The notes beneath the pieces were generated by a model. The model saw only the letters and a list, made by a program, of their open reading frames with translations. It was not told where the DNA came from and made no database searches. From Alkalinema sp. FACHB-956 (GTDB lineage: Bacteria > Cyanobacteriota > Cyanobacteriia > Leptolyngbyales > Leptolyngbyaceae), in contig NZ_JACJRC010000009.1 of assembly GCF_014697025.1 (NCBI RefSeq), positions 124,001 through 188,000 on the forward strand: a DNA stretch of 64,000 bases, written 5' to 3'. The translations under genes were made by a program, and so were the position numbers. This document shows positions 51,258-60,598 of this stretch, in pieces (the first letter of the stretch is position 1; the number at the start of each line of letters is the position of its first letter).

Positions 51258-52241
51258 CTAGACTAAATAGCAATCATTCGATCGAAACATCTTTAACTGT
51301 TGCAACCGCTGATGGAAATAGTAATCATCTAAGCGACAGTAATTATTCCATCGGGAATGGGTGAGACTGATGGCCCAAGACCAAATAAAGGCCACCTGGG
51401 TTAAGCTACGCAGGGCATCCAGTTCAAACGGCTCCAAAGGTTGTACCGATTGATATCCTGTAAGAAACGCTTGCCGGATCGATCGACTGGTTCCCGCCGT
51501 TAATGCCGTTTTCAGAAACTTAGCAATTTCAAACGATCGCCAGCTATACCCACATTGGTCAAAATCAAACAGCGTCATCTGTGTATCTGACGTAAAGTGC
51601 GCGTTGCCGCTGTGGGCATCCCCCCAACACACCACCCAATAGGGGGAGTCCCGAGGATAATCCTGCAACTGTTGGTGCACCTGGTCTGCCGTTTCCAGCA
51701 AACAATCCCGATCGTCAGCGGACAAAAACGGTTCAATTTCCGCGACCGAACGATCGAGTAAATAGTCCAAATCTAAAACTTTTTCTGGGCCACTGGGTTT
51801 AAACGCCAAACTGGTGCGATGTAACTTGGCGACCGTGGCTCCTAGGTGCTGTCCCTGGGTGACATTCAGATCCCCTAGGGGTACCTGGCCAGGTGCATAG
51901 ATAAATAACGATGCATAGCGCGGGCCTTCCGGGGCCTGGATCTCCACCGACAATTGCCCCTCGATCGTCCGCAGGGGGTAGGCGATCGGAAACCGTTGAC
52001 CACGGAGAAAGCTGAGAAACTCTAGCTCGAAATTAATTTCGTCCCGCGATCGCCAATGGTTATGGGAAACCCGCAACACATACTGACTATCCAGCGTTTC
52101 CACGACATAGACATCGCTTAAGCCCCGGTGCCAAAACTCGCAGCTTTGGATCGGTGCGATCGCATAACTGGACAGAACTCGATCGGCGAGTGCATCACAG
52201 GCTAACGTCGAATAGATAACCGGAAACACGGTGGCAACCAT
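51258..52241 (-). CDS. Aminoglycoside-phosphotransferase-fold kinase
   Basis: A 327-residue APH/choline-kinase-fold protein. The catalytic loop is VCWGDAHSGNAHF (Asp and Asn; His-Gly replaced by Trp-Gly) and the metal site is LFDFDQCGYSWRSFEIAKFL. The N-lobe has YVLRVSHNHW with the ATP-binding Arg/Lys position less typical. This pattern is close to the YihE/SrkA and homoserine-kinase-like branch, so a small-molecule or stress-protein kinase is more likely than antibiotic resistance. It stands alone, with start ATG 52239-52241. Confidence 0.88.
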   Translation of the reverse strand: MVATVFPVIYSTLACDALADRVLSSYAIAPIQSCEFWHRGLSDVYVVETLDSQYVLRVSHNHWRSRDEINFELEFLSFLRGQRFPIAYPLRTIEGQLSVEIQAPEGPRYASLFIYAPGQVPLGDLNVTQGQHLGATVAKLHRTSLAFKPSGPEKVLDLDYLLDRSVAEIEPFLSADDRDCLLETADQVHQQLQDYPRDSPYWVVCWGDAHSGNAHFTSDTQMTLFDFDQCGYSWRSFEIAKFLKTALTAGTSRSIRQAFLTGYQSVQPLEPFELDALRSLTQVAFIWSWAISLTHSRWNNYCRLDDYYFHQRLQQLKMFRSNDCYLV

Positions 52242-52588
52242 AGAGATTACTTTAGAGAAGCAAAACGAATGATTGTCTAGGCTATTGTTTAGAGTCTGTA
52301 GTATGGAGTTTTTAACTTAAGTAATTTAACTAGGCAATGCTAACTAAATAGTATTGTTAGTGTTCGCTGATACGAAAAATGTGTCATAAGCAACGGTTTT
52401 GAAATTTTTCTGTTAAAAATATGACGATTCTGCATCTAGTTCTTGCGCCTTGTCGCTTCTGCAAGCTGCGGATGCCCTCAGGCACCCCTACCTGTCTCCT
52501 CAGGGCGATCGGAAGTACTAAAAAACGAGGGCGATCGATCACCCTCGTACCTGGATAGTGATATCCAATGTTCAATCACCCACGATCG
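52242..52588. other. Intergenic region with desB terminator
   Basis: In these 347 bases the only clear element is the terminator at 52520-52548. A CTAAC/GTTAG hairpin lies near 52338-52362 in an AT-rich stretch upstream of the APH gene. No gene is evident. Confidence 0.5.
52520..52548 (-). terminator. Terminator of desB with CGATCGATC loop
   Basis: ACGAGGG (52525-52531) pairs with CCCTCGT (52542-52548). The loop contains CGATCGATC. On the minus strand a T-run follows (A 52520-52525). Confidence 0.82.
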
Positions 52589-53671
52589 TTAATTCAATGA
52601 ATTCTCCGATCGATTCGTAGGCGACTGGTAATAGATTTTGCTGCCCTGATCTGCAATGAAGTGGCAAGCAAAATAGGAGCGCCAGAATGACGTCCAAATG
52701 GACTCATCCGACTTACGATAATAGTCACCTAACAATGGCTTAATGGCTTCCGTTGCCGTCTTGAGACGGTAGTGCGGCATGTTCGAGAAAATGTGATGGG
52801 CAACGTGGGTTCCAATGTCATGGTGAATCCAGTTGATAAACCCATAATCCCGATCGATCGTCGAAAGCGCACCCTTCAGGAAATACCAATCATCACCACG
52901 GTACCAAGGAATATCCGCTTCAGTGTGGTGCAGGAAAGTCACTAAATCCAGCCACATCACAAAGACGATGTAGCCTCCCACGTAGTATTTCAACAGAAAT
53001 TCCAAACCATAGGCATATCCCAACCAACCCAGGAAGGCAACCATTGCGCCCCAGCAGACTGTACTGACAATGACATCATTGCGCTCAGACGGCTTGAACA
53101 AAGGGCTGCTAGGCAAAAAGTGGGAGCCTTTTTTACCGGGCGATCGCCGGAACAGATAAATCGGATAGGCCAACAACGGCAAATAGAAGCGAATCAACTT
53201 CTCCAGAAAGCCCATTTGGTTGTACTTGCTTTCCGTAATCGGGTACCAACTCTCATCGGTTTCGATGTTGCCTGTGTTGGAGTGGTGGGTGCGATGGCTA
53301 ATCCGCCAACCATGGAACGGCACCAAAATCGGACTATGGGCCAAATGGCCAATCAAGTTATTCAGCCACTTATGTTGCGAAAAGGAACCATGACCGCAAT
53401 CATGCCCTACCACAAACAATGCCCAAAACATCGTGCCCTGGGCGAGCCAAAAAATTGGAAAAAACCACCAAGAATCGATCGTGGCAGCCAATGCACACAG
53501 TCCAGCAATGACCCCTAAATCCCAAAAAAAATAGGCCATCGATCGCCAGGTCGAAGGCCGAAAACACTCATCTGGGATTGCATTGCGGACATCTGCCAGG
53601 GTAAACGGTAGATCCTGTGAACGGGTTGAAGGATTCGGTAAAGTTTGCACGTAGCACCAAAAGTCAAACAA
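52589..53671 (-). CDS. desB: Omega-3 fatty acid desaturase (DesB type)
   Basis: A membrane desaturase that adds the omega-3 (delta-15) double bond to glycerolipid fatty acids, used in cold acclimation. It has 360 residues, the normal length. The three His boxes are intact: HDCGH at 90-94, HRTHH at 126-130 and HVAHH at 289-293. Hydrophobic pairs are placed as expected (AYFFWDLGVIAGLCALAATI; FPIFWLAQGTMFWALFVVGH). The text matches Synechocystis DesB more than DesA, with GALSTIDRDYGFINWIHHDI in common. The start is TTG 53671, or possibly GTG 53650; neither has a good ribosome site. It is monocistronic. Confidence 0.93.
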   Translation of the reverse strand: MFDFWCYVQTLPNPSTRSQDLPFTLADVRNAIPDECFRPSTWRSMAYFFWDLGVIAGLCALAATIDSWWFFPIFWLAQGTMFWALFVVGHDCGHGSFSQHKWLNNLIGHLAHSPILVPFHGWRISHRTHHSNTGNIETDESWYPITESKYNQMGFLEKLIRFYLPLLAYPIYLFRRSPGKKGSHFLPSSPLFKPSERNDVIVSTVCWGAMVAFLGWLGYAYGLEFLLKYYVGGYIVFVMWLDLVTFLHHTEADIPWYRGDDWYFLKGALSTIDRDYGFINWIHHDIGTHVAHHIFSNMPHYRLKTATEAIKPLLGDYYRKSDESIWTSFWRSYFACHFIADQGSKIYYQSPTNRSENSLN

Positions 53672-53915
53672 CTCCGCTATCTTATCGCGCTTAGTAGAGA
53701 GAAATGTAAAGAATGTGGGGAATTTTGTCGAAATAATCTACCAGATGTGCTTCCCGTTTTCTCCAGCGATCGTCTAGGGTTCCGACCCGGCGCGCGTTCA
53801 CCCCGCTCCGCTATCCCAAAAACCAAAGCTAGCCTAGGCCAGAAACCTTCTATGATCAGGCTAATGCCAGGGCGCTTCCTGGCTTGGAACTTGTTACTGG
53901 AGATGCTACCTCTCG

Positions 53916-54221
53916 ATGTTTAAGGTCGTTACCCGTGGATTTTCCCAGGAATTTGAGCGCTGGACCGATGCCCTAGAGACGGCAAATAGCCTCGTTCCCA
54001 ATTGCAAAGGCTTCTTCGATGAAATCCGAGTGCTGGAACGGGGCGAAGTTGTCTGGGCCTATACCCGTTGGCACAAGTATCCCCAGTACGTTGGCCCCGG
54101 CACCTATAACCGTCTAGCCCGACGCTTTCTGCTGGAAAATAGTCTTGACCCCGAGGCCGAAGAGACGGATAACCCTGCGATCGAAGCTGTCGATCGGTCA
54201 TTTCCTGACCAATCTGCCTAA
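53916..54221 (+). CDS. Conserved hypothetical protein (101 aa)
   Basis: A 101-residue soluble protein: FKVVTRGFSQEFERWTDALE, TANSLVPNCKGFFDEIRVLE, RGEVVWAYTRWHKYPQYVGP, GTYNRLARRFLLENS and an acidic tail. I recall similar short proteins in other cyanobacteria but no function. CTACCTCTCG precedes the ATG with no good ribosome site. It lies between the divergent desB and the M16 gene, on the same strand as the latter. Confidence 0.75.
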   Translation: MFKVVTRGFSQEFERWTDALETANSLVPNCKGFFDEIRVLERGEVVWAYTRWHKYPQYVGPGTYNRLARRFLLENSLDPEAEETDNPAIEAVDRSFPDQSA

Positions 54222-54272
54222 AAATCCTCCAGGAGTCAGTGGATCGCCCTTAGAAGGAGCCATCGGTCTTCG

Positions 54273-54278
54273 TATAAT
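54273..54278 (+). promoter_or_regulatory. -10 promoter element before the M16 gene
   Basis: TATAAT lies 37 bases upstream of the GTG start. The -35 at the right distance (near 54250) is weak. Confidence 0.45.
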
Positions 54279-54314
54279 GGATTGATCCGTGTTATGCCTT
54301 GAGGTTTCCGCTCC

Positions 54315-55601
54315 GTGACCCAAACCATTGATCTCGCTCAAAATCGATCGGTCTATCGCACCGTCCTGAGTAATGGCATCGTTGTCCTCGTCACGGAAAA
54401 TCCTGCCGCTGATATTATTGCAGCCCGTCTCTTTCTCAAAGGTGGCCACCGATCGGAGGCCGTCCAGCAAGCGGGACTCTGTCACTTACTGAGTTCTGTC
54501 ATTACGAAGGGCACCCTGACCAAATCGTCCATGCAGATTGCCGAACAGGTGGAAACTGTGGGCGCAAGCTTGGGGGTTGAGGCCTCCTCTGATTATTTCA
54601 TCACCAGTGTAAAAACGGTTTCTGGGGATTTTTCCGAAATTTTTGCATTAGCAGGAGAAATTCTACGATCGCCCAGTTTTCCAGAGGCTGAGGTGGAACT
54701 GGAACGGAAGCTCACCCTCCAGGCGATCCTCTCCCAGCAGGAGCAACCCTTTGCGGTGGCGATGGAGAAGTTGCGGCAGGCGCTCTACGGTAACCATCCC
54801 TACGCCTACACCAGCCTCAGCACCGCTGAAACGATCGCCACCATTACCGCCCAAGATTTACACCACTACCACAAAACCTGGTTTCGTCCCGATCACTTGG
54901 TCATCAGCATTGCTGGGCGCATTGATCCCCAGGCGGCGATCGCGCAGGTGGAGTCGGTGTTTGGCGACTGGGCCGTTCCAACGGAACCGCAGCCGACCGT
55001 GTCTCTACCGGACATTGTGACCGATCCAACCCAAATGTTGACGCCCCAAGAGACGCAGCAGTCGATCGTAATGCTGGGCTATCTTGCGCCTGCCATGAGT
55101 TCGAATTTGCATAATCTCACGGACTTTTCAGCCTTGAAGCTTCTGTGTACCTACCTGGGCAATGGTCTATCCAGTCGGTTGTTTGTGGAACTGCGGGAAA
55201 AGCGGGGGCTGGCCTATGATGTGTCGGCGTTCTATCCCACGCGGCTGGAGACATCCCATTTTGTGGCCTACATGGGCACCGCACCAGAAAATACACAGAT
55301 TGCGGTGGATGGCCTTAAGACGGAGATCGATCGCCTAGCCTCACACACATTGTCCACCGAGGAACTGCAAACGGCCAAAAATAAGGTGTTGGGGCAGTAT
55401 GCCTTGGGGAAACAAACCAATGGTCAGATTGCTCAGACCTTGGGGTGGTATGAGTTTCTAGGGGTGGGGGTGGATTTCGATCGCCATTTCCCAGCAGCCA
55501 TTACAGCCATTACGCCGGAGATTGCCCAGGCGGCGGCCCAGCGTTGGTTTGGGCAACCTTGTCTATCCCTGCTTGGCCCGGAAGCTTGGATTACCCTTTG
55601 A
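54315..55601 (+). CDS. M16 peptidase family protein, non-catalytic type
   Basis: A 428-residue pitrilysin/MPP-fold protein. The zinc motif HxxEH is lost: the site reads H57-L-L-S60-S61 in AGLCHLLSSVITKGT. The C-terminal half keeps the Arg/Tyr substrate-binding element (FVELREKRGLAYDVSAFYPT, about residues 290-305). In paired M16 enzymes one subunit carries the zinc and the other the R/Y element, so this is most likely the non-catalytic partner. The catalytic partner, often adjacent, is not in this window. The start is GTG 54315. It is otherwise full length, with no sign of decay. Confidence 0.9.
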   Translation: MTQTIDLAQNRSVYRTVLSNGIVVLVTENPAADIIAARLFLKGGHRSEAVQQAGLCHLLSSVITKGTLTKSSMQIAEQVETVGASLGVEASSDYFITSVKTVSGDFSEIFALAGEILRSPSFPEAEVELERKLTLQAILSQQEQPFAVAMEKLRQALYGNHPYAYTSLSTAETIATITAQDLHHYHKTWFRPDHLVISIAGRIDPQAAIAQVESVFGDWAVPTEPQPTVSLPDIVTDPTQMLTPQETQQSIVMLGYLAPAMSSNLHNLTDFSALKLLCTYLGNGLSSRLFVELREKRGLAYDVSAFYPTRLETSHFVAYMGTAPENTQIAVDGLKTEIDRLASHTLSTEELQTAKNKVLGQYALGKQTNGQIAQTLGWYEFLGVGVDFDRHFPAAITAITPEIAQAAAQRWFGQPCLSLLGPEAWITL

Positions 55602-55698
55602 TCGCTGGCTGCTGTGGGTTCGATCGCGGGGACGTCGTTGCATAGGTTGGGCGACCTCTGAGTTATCAATTTAGGTAGCTACAAAATCCAGTGCAGAA

Positions 55699-58302
55699 AT
55701 GTCAATATTTGGGAAGTCAGCACAGGTACTTTTGCTAGGGTTGGGATGGATGCCGATATTGCCAGGAGTCGTGCTTCTGTCAACTCCTCCAGCGATCGCG
55801 CAAACCAGCCCTACGGCTCAAAAGGCAGAAGCCGATAGACTTCTCCAGCAAGGCATTCAGCAATATCAGACTAGTCAGTTTGAAGCCGCTCTGCAATCCT
55901 GGCAACAGGCATTAACACTTTATCGAGCTCTCAAAGACCGATGGAACGAAGGAGTTACTCTGGGCAATCTGGGACTTGCTTATGATGTACTGGGTAACTC
56001 CCCCCAAGCCATTGAATATCAACAACAAAGTTTAGCCATTGCACAGGAACTCAAAAACCGACAAGGAGAGGGTAATGCGCTAGTCAATCTGGGTAATGCT
56101 TATGGGGCTCTCGGCAACTATCCCAAAGCCATTGAATATCAACAACAAAGTTTAGCCATTGCGTGGGAAATCAAAGACCGACAAAGAGAAAGGAATGCGC
56201 TGGGCAATCTGGGACTTGCTTATTATTTGCTGGGCAACTATCCCAAAGCCATTGAATATCAACAACAAAGTTTAGCCATTGCACAAGAAATCAAAGATCG
56301 ACAAGGTGAAGGCACTGCACTGGGCAATCTGGGACTTGCTTATTATTCACTAGGCAACTATCCCAAAGCCATTGAATATCAACAACAAAGTTTAGCCATT
56401 GCGCAAGAAATCAAAAACCGGCGAGGAGAAGGTCAATCTCTGGGCAATCTGGGAATTGCTTATGGAGCTCTCGGCAACTATCCCAAAGCCATTGAATATC
56501 AACAACAAAGTTTAGCCATTGCACAGAAAATCAAAGACCGCAGCGGAGAAGGTCAATCTCTAAACAATCTGGCGAACGCTCACTCTTCACTGGGAAACTA
56601 TCAGAAAGTTATTGAGTATCAGGAACGAAGTTTAGCCATCAAGCGGCAAATCAAAGACCGACTGGGAGAAAGCTTCTCTCTAGGTAATTTGGGGAATGCT
56701 TACTACTCCCTAGGAAACTACGCTAAAGCGATCGAATATCAACAACAGGGCTTAACGCTTGCGCGGGCAATCAAAGACCGATCAGGGGAAGGCCGATCCC
56801 TGGGTAATCTAGGACTGAGCTACTCTTCATTAGGCAACTATGCTAAAGCGATCGAATACCAACAACACGGCATAACAATTGCACGAGAAGTCAAAAATCG
56901 TAATGAAGAGGGACAGCTGCTGAATAATCTAGGTTTCACCTTCCTCAAGCTGAATCGCTTGGCAGATGCGGAATCAACTTTACGATCTGCCATCGCAATT
57001 CAAGAGTCTCTCCGCACAGGACTCACCGATCGCAACAAAATCTCGATTGCTGACACCCAGAAAGATGCTTACATCAATCTGCAAAAAGTTCTAATTGCCC
57101 AGAATAAACCGGAAGTAGCCCTGGAAATCGCAGAAAGAGGTCGGGCGCGGGCACTAGTTGAATTACTATCCTCTCGGTTTAATCATCAATCTCAGACAAG
57201 TCTGCAAAACATAATTCAAGCTCCCGATGTTAACGCCATTCGCCAAATTTCTAAAACACAAAATGCAACGTTGGTACAGTATTCGATCGCATATGGTGAA
57301 CAACTGTATATCTGGGTGATTAAACCCACGGGTGAAATTATCTTGCGATCGACCCAACTTGATCCCTCTCAACCACTGGCACAGTTAGTCAGCAATAGTC
57401 GTCGTGATCTGGGTGTACGCGGACGGGCCAGTGTCAAAATTTCCCAACAACCCATTTCATCCAACCAGACAGATCCTCTCGCCCAACTCTATCAACTCCT
57501 GATTGCCCCGATCGCCCAAGACTTGCCGACTGACCCAAACCAACGGGTCATTTTCCTACCCCAGGGCGAACTCTTCCTGGTTCCCTTTGCCGCCCTGCCC
57601 GATGCCCAAAATCGTCCCCTGATTGAACGCCACACAATTTCCACCGCACCCTCCATCCATACCCTCGCCCTCACCCACACCCTCGCCCAACGGCCTAAAA
57701 CCAAGGGAGGCACAGTCATCGTCGGCGATCCCCAAATGCCCATCTACAACGGCCAACCGCTACAACCTTTACCCGCCGCCCGCCAAGAAGCGATCGCCAT
57801 CGGTCAACAACTCAACACCACCCCCCTAATTGGAGCCCAAGCCACCAAAGTCACTGTCTTGCAACAAATGACCTCCGCTAAGCTCCTACACTTCGCAACC
57901 CATGGCCTCCTCGATCGCGTCTATGGCGATATTCCCGGCGCGATCGCCCTAACGCCCAGTGGGCAGGATAATGGCTTCTTGAGTGCTGGGGAAATTTTCA
58001 ACTTGAAACTGAATGCGGATCTCGTTGTTCTGAGTGCCTGTGATACCGGACGGGGCGAGATTACCGGGGATGGTGTGGTGGGACTCTCGCGATCGTTCAT
58101 TGCAGCGGGTGCGCCCAGTGTGGTCGTTTCTTTATGGGCAGTCAACGACCAATCCACCAGCGACTTGATGCAGGCGTTTTACCACCAACTGAAGCAGCAA
58201 CCCGACAAAGCCCAAGCTCTCCGCCAAGCCATGCTCATCATAAAACAGCGCTATCCCGATCCCAGCCACTGGGCCGCCTTTACGCTTGTGGGTGAACGTT
58301 AA
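55699..58302 (+). CDS. Exported TPR-CHAT protease-like protein
   Basis: An 867-residue protein. A signal peptide (~1-35, ending PPAIAQ) is followed by eight near-identical 40-residue TPR units (~95-415; for example LGNLGLAYYSLGNYPKAIEY then QQQSLAIAQEIKDRQGEG). A helical link leads to a C-terminal CHAT domain. CHAT is a caspase-related cysteine protease fold; the dyad is H735 (LLHFATHG) and C781 (VVLSACDTG), both present, with GDGVVGLSRSFIAAGAPSVV and VSLWAVNDQSTSDLM typical. TPRs probably bind partners. Export puts it in the periplasm or outside, unlike the cytosolic gasdermin/CRISPR-linked CHATs. The TPR-coding DNA shows high 120-bp identity. Confidence 0.93.
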   Translation: MSIFGKSAQVLLLGLGWMPILPGVVLLSTPPAIAQTSPTAQKAEADRLLQQGIQQYQTSQFEAALQSWQQALTLYRALKDRWNEGVTLGNLGLAYDVLGNSPQAIEYQQQSLAIAQELKNRQGEGNALVNLGNAYGALGNYPKAIEYQQQSLAIAWEIKDRQRERNALGNLGLAYYLLGNYPKAIEYQQQSLAIAQEIKDRQGEGTALGNLGLAYYSLGNYPKAIEYQQQSLAIAQEIKNRRGEGQSLGNLGIAYGALGNYPKAIEYQQQSLAIAQKIKDRSGEGQSLNNLANAHSSLGNYQKVIEYQERSLAIKRQIKDRLGESFSLGNLGNAYYSLGNYAKAIEYQQQGLTLARAIKDRSGEGRSLGNLGLSYSSLGNYAKAIEYQQHGITIAREVKNRNEEGQLLNNLGFTFLKLNRLADAESTLRSAIAIQESLRTGLTDRNKISIADTQKDAYINLQKVLIAQNKPEVALEIAERGRARALVELLSSRFNHQSQTSLQNIIQAPDVNAIRQISKTQNATLVQYSIAYGEQLYIWVIKPTGEIILRSTQLDPSQPLAQLVSNSRRDLGVRGRASVKISQQPISSNQTDPLAQLYQLLIAPIAQDLPTDPNQRVIFLPQGELFLVPFAALPDAQNRPLIERHTISTAPSIHTLALTHTLAQRPKTKGGTVIVGDPQMPIYNGQPLQPLPAARQEAIAIGQQLNTTPLIGAQATKVTVLQQMTSAKLLHFATHGLLDRVYGDIPGAIALTPSGQDNGFLSAGEIFNLKLNADLVVLSACDTGRGEITGDGVVGLSRSFIAAGAPSVVVSLWAVNDQSTSDLMQAFYHQLKQQPDKAQALRQAMLIIKQRYPDPSHWAAFTLVGER
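55975..56925. repeat. 120-bp tandem repeats within the TPR-coding part
   Basis: About eight units of exactly 120 bp. The ~50-bp core beginning GGCAACTATCCCAAAGCCAT is identical at 56113, 56233, 56353 and 56473 and nearly so at 55993. The later units (from about 56590) are diverged. No indels break the 120-bp period. Confidence 0.92.
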
Positions 58303-58320
58303 TCTGGGTGAACGTTTATC
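58290..58320. repeat. 16-bp duplication including the CHAT gene stop codon
   Basis: GGGTGAACGTTAATCT (58290-58305, with TAA stop) is followed by GGGTGAACGTTTATC (58306-58320). Confidence 0.75.
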
Positions 58321-58660
58321 AAGGGGCATCAGCTGAAATCCTGGAATCGCTGGAATCCTGGAATCGCTAGAATCAAACGGAACTCAGCATCAGATTGGCA
58401 GTATGTCAGCACGATCGGGAAGCGTAGCCCCGCATCTTAGAAATCAACCCATGACAACGGCTACATCTATAAAACGGTCGTGAAAATTGCCAGAAACAAA
58501 AAACCGATCGCACTTATAGAACAAGGTCGATCGGTTTAATTTTTGGTTACAGTCAATGAATCAAAAATTAGGCACTAGTCAAGCTGGAATCTACTCAGAG
58601 CTAGTTAACTAAGTTCTAATCCACTAGGTTCTAATTCACTAGGTTCTAATCCACGAAGTT
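58303..58660. other. Intergenic region between convergent CHAT and ndhD genes
   Basis: These 358 bases contain the CHAT-end duplication, a short CTGGAATCG repeat (about 58338-58373), a hairpin terminator (58498-58537) and the 15-bp repeats seeded at the ndhD stop (58601-58675). No gene is seen. Confidence 0.6.
58498..58537 (-). terminator. Terminator of ndhD with CGATCG stem, perhaps bidirectional
   Basis: AAACCGATCG (58501-58510) pairs with CGATCGGTTT (58528-58537). A-run 58498-58503 gives a T-run on the minus strand; on the plus strand AATTTTT follows, so it may also stop CHAT transcription. Confidence 0.72.
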
Positions 58661-58675
58661 CTAATCCACTAAGTT
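58601..58675. repeat. 15-bp tandem repeat copying the last codons and stop of ndhD
   Basis: Five units of 15 bp (58601, 58616, 58631, 58646, 58661). On the minus strand the last is AACTTAGTGGATTAG, encoding Asn-Leu-Val-Asp-stop of ndhD. The four downstream copies differ by 1-3 bases and keep TAG. Confidence 0.92.
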
Positions 58676-60367
58676 AAGAGCGCTAGAGAGTTCCACCTCA
58701 GCCAGCTTCGCATTCGTGCCTAATACTTGGGCGTAAACCTTGGGGGCACCGATCGAGGCAGGATTGCTTTGGGCAATTTCCGTATACGCTTGGCGCAGTT
58801 CCGTATTCACTGCCACCATCTTGGCATCGTACATTTGCGTGGCCAGCTTGGGATAGAACCCAATGCCCACAATCAGCACTAAGAAACACACCGCGATAAA
58901 GACTTCCCGAGGTTTCGCATCCTTGAACTCGGCGTAGGCAGGTAATACGCAATCCGTCCCAAAACAAACGGCTTGTCCTTCCTCTGGCTGCTTAATTTCG
59001 CTCTGGGTCAAGTTACAGCTTTGGGCGAGGCCCGTGCCATAAAAGACCTGACGCAACATCGACAGCAGATAAATCGGTGTCAAAATCACACCCACCGCCG
59101 CCAAAAAAATCGTAATCGTCCGGAAGGCATCACTATAAACATCACTGGTCGTCATGCCCACAAACACTGCAATTTCGCTTGCGAAACCACTCATTCCCGG
59201 CAATGCCAACGATGCCATCGAACCCGCCGTAAACAGCGCAAACACCTTCGGCATCACTTGACCAATGCCACCCATTTCGGTCATGGCCATCGTATGGGTG
59301 CGATCGTAGGTAACGCCCGCCAAGAAGAACAACACCGCAGCGATTAACCCGTGGGAGAGCATTTGCAGCATTGCTCCGCTAATCCCCAAGTCGGTAAACG
59401 AGGCAATTCCCAACAGTACAAAGCCCATGTGCGACACCGACGAATAGGCCAGTCGTCGCTTCATATTGGTCTGGGCGAAGGAACTTAACGCCCCGTAGAT
59501 GATGTTGACTACACCCAGCACCATGAGCACCGGGGCAAAGTAGACATGGGCATCGGGTAGCATTTCCATGTTGATCCGAATTAGCCCATAGCCGCCCATC
59601 TTGAGCAGGACGCCCGCCAAAATCATGGAGACTGGAGCCGATGCTTCACCGTGGGCATCGGGCAACCAAGTGTGCATGGGGAAAATTGCCAGCTTAACGC
59701 CGAAGGCAATCAGCAAGCCCGCATAGAGGAACAATTCCAGCCCCAGCGGATAGTCCCGCATCCCGAGTTCCGCCATGTCAAAGGTGAGGGGGCCACCACC
59801 GTACAGAGCCATACCCAGCGCCGCCACCAGGATAAAGATGGACGCCGCTGCCGTGTACAGCAGAAACTTTGTGGCCGCATAACGCCGCCGTTGGCCGCCC
59901 CAAATACAGACCAAGAGGTACACCGGAACCAACTCCAGCTCCCACATGATGAACAGCAGCAGCATATCTTGGGCAACAAACACCCCAATCTGAGCTGCAT
60001 ACAGCACCAACATGAGGAAGTAAAACAGCCGAGGCCGCCGATCGACCTGCCACGCCGAGAACATTGCCATCGTTGTGACCAGTCCGGCCAGCAGCACCAA
60101 GGGCGCTGACAACCCATCCACCGACAATGACCAACTGAGTCCCAACTGGGGGATCCAGTTATATTTTTCTACCATCTGAAAAGTTGTGCTACTGGGATCG
60201 TAATGGATCCAGAATGCGTAACACATGAGCGCAAAGTCCGCGATACCCACACCAAGGGCATACCACCGCAGACGCTTGCCATCTTTATCGGGCAGAAAAG
60301 GCACAGCAAAAGCAGCGATGAAGGGGAGTAGAACGATCGCGGTCAGCCAAGGAAATTGATCCGCCAT
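58661..60367 (-). CDS. ndhD: NAD(P)H-quinone oxidoreductase subunit 4 (NdhD)
   Basis: A proton-pumping, antiporter-like subunit of the thylakoid NDH-1 complex in respiration and cyclic electron flow. The 568 residues form about 14 hydrophobic helices. Core motifs include [20 protein letters not shown] (functional Glu in helix 5), [20 protein letters not shown] (Lys and His), [15 protein letters not shown] and [16 protein letters not shown]. The C-terminal loop after helix 14 (~residue 440 on) is longer and hydrophilic. I cannot tell safely between the NdhD1/D2 (respiratory) and D3/D4 (CO2 uptake) types; the absence of adjacent ndhF/cup genes favours D1/D2. The last five codons seed the repeat downstream. 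Confidence 0.94.
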   Translation of the reverse strand: MADQFPWLTAIVLLPFIAAFAVPFLPDKDGKRLRWYALGVGIADFALMCYAFWIHYDPSSTTFQMVEKYNWIPQLGLSWSLSVDGLSAPLVLLAGLVTTMAMFSAWQVDRRPRLFYFLMLVLYAAQIGVFVAQDMLLLFIMWELELVPVYLLVCIWGGQRRRYAATKFLLYTAAASIFILVAALGMALYGGGPLTFDMAELGMRDYPLGLELFLYAGLLIAFGVKLAIFPMHTWLPDAHGEASAPVSMILAGVLLKMGGYGLIRINMEMLPDAHVYFAPVLMVLGVVNIIYGALSSFAQTNMKRRLAYSSVSHMGFVLLGIASFTDLGISGAMLQMLSHGLIAAVLFFLAGVTYDRTHTMAMTEMGGIGQVMPKVFALFTAGSMASLALPGMSGFASEIAVFVGMTTSDVYSDAFRTITIFLAAVGVILTPIYLLSMLRQVFYGTGLAQSCNLTQSEIKQPEEGQAVCFGTDCVLPAYAEFKDAKPREVFIAVCFLVLIVGIGFYPKLATQMYDAKMVAVNTELRQAYTEIAQSNPASIGAPKVYAQVLGTNAKLAEVELSSALNLVD

Positions 60368-60518
60368 AGTGTAGTGAGAAAAAATACCTACCAGTTGATC
60401 AAATATTACTAAACTTTATGAAGTGTTATGAATCAATCTTGCTATTGGTTTAGTGAAGATTCTGAGCAATCCATGGAAAATTTTTGGGAACCCAGACAGG
60501 GCAGGCGATCGCGCCATC

Positions 60519-60553
60519 AAAAAGCCGATCGCTAGAACAGATGCGCGATCGGC
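60519..60553 (-). terminator. Terminator of the EamA gene with HIP1-like stem
   Basis: GCCGATCGC (60524-60532) pairs with GCGATCGGC (60545-60553). On the minus strand a five-T run follows (A 60519-60523). Confidence 0.82.
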
Positions 60554-60598
60554 GAATTTTAGCCTGTGCAACCTTTGCCTGGATCCATCAACAGAAAT

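Noticed and set aside
51258-52241. Antibiotic-resistance gene reading for the APH-fold protein
   Set aside because: The catalytic loop and overall text fit the broad YihE/homoserine-kinase-like branch. There is no mobile context, so resistance is not supported.
55975-56925. Regular repeats that could be mistaken for a CRISPR array
   Set aside because: The 120-bp period, unbroken reading frame and TPR protein sequence show coding repeats. No short identical repeats with variable spacers are present anywhere in the window.
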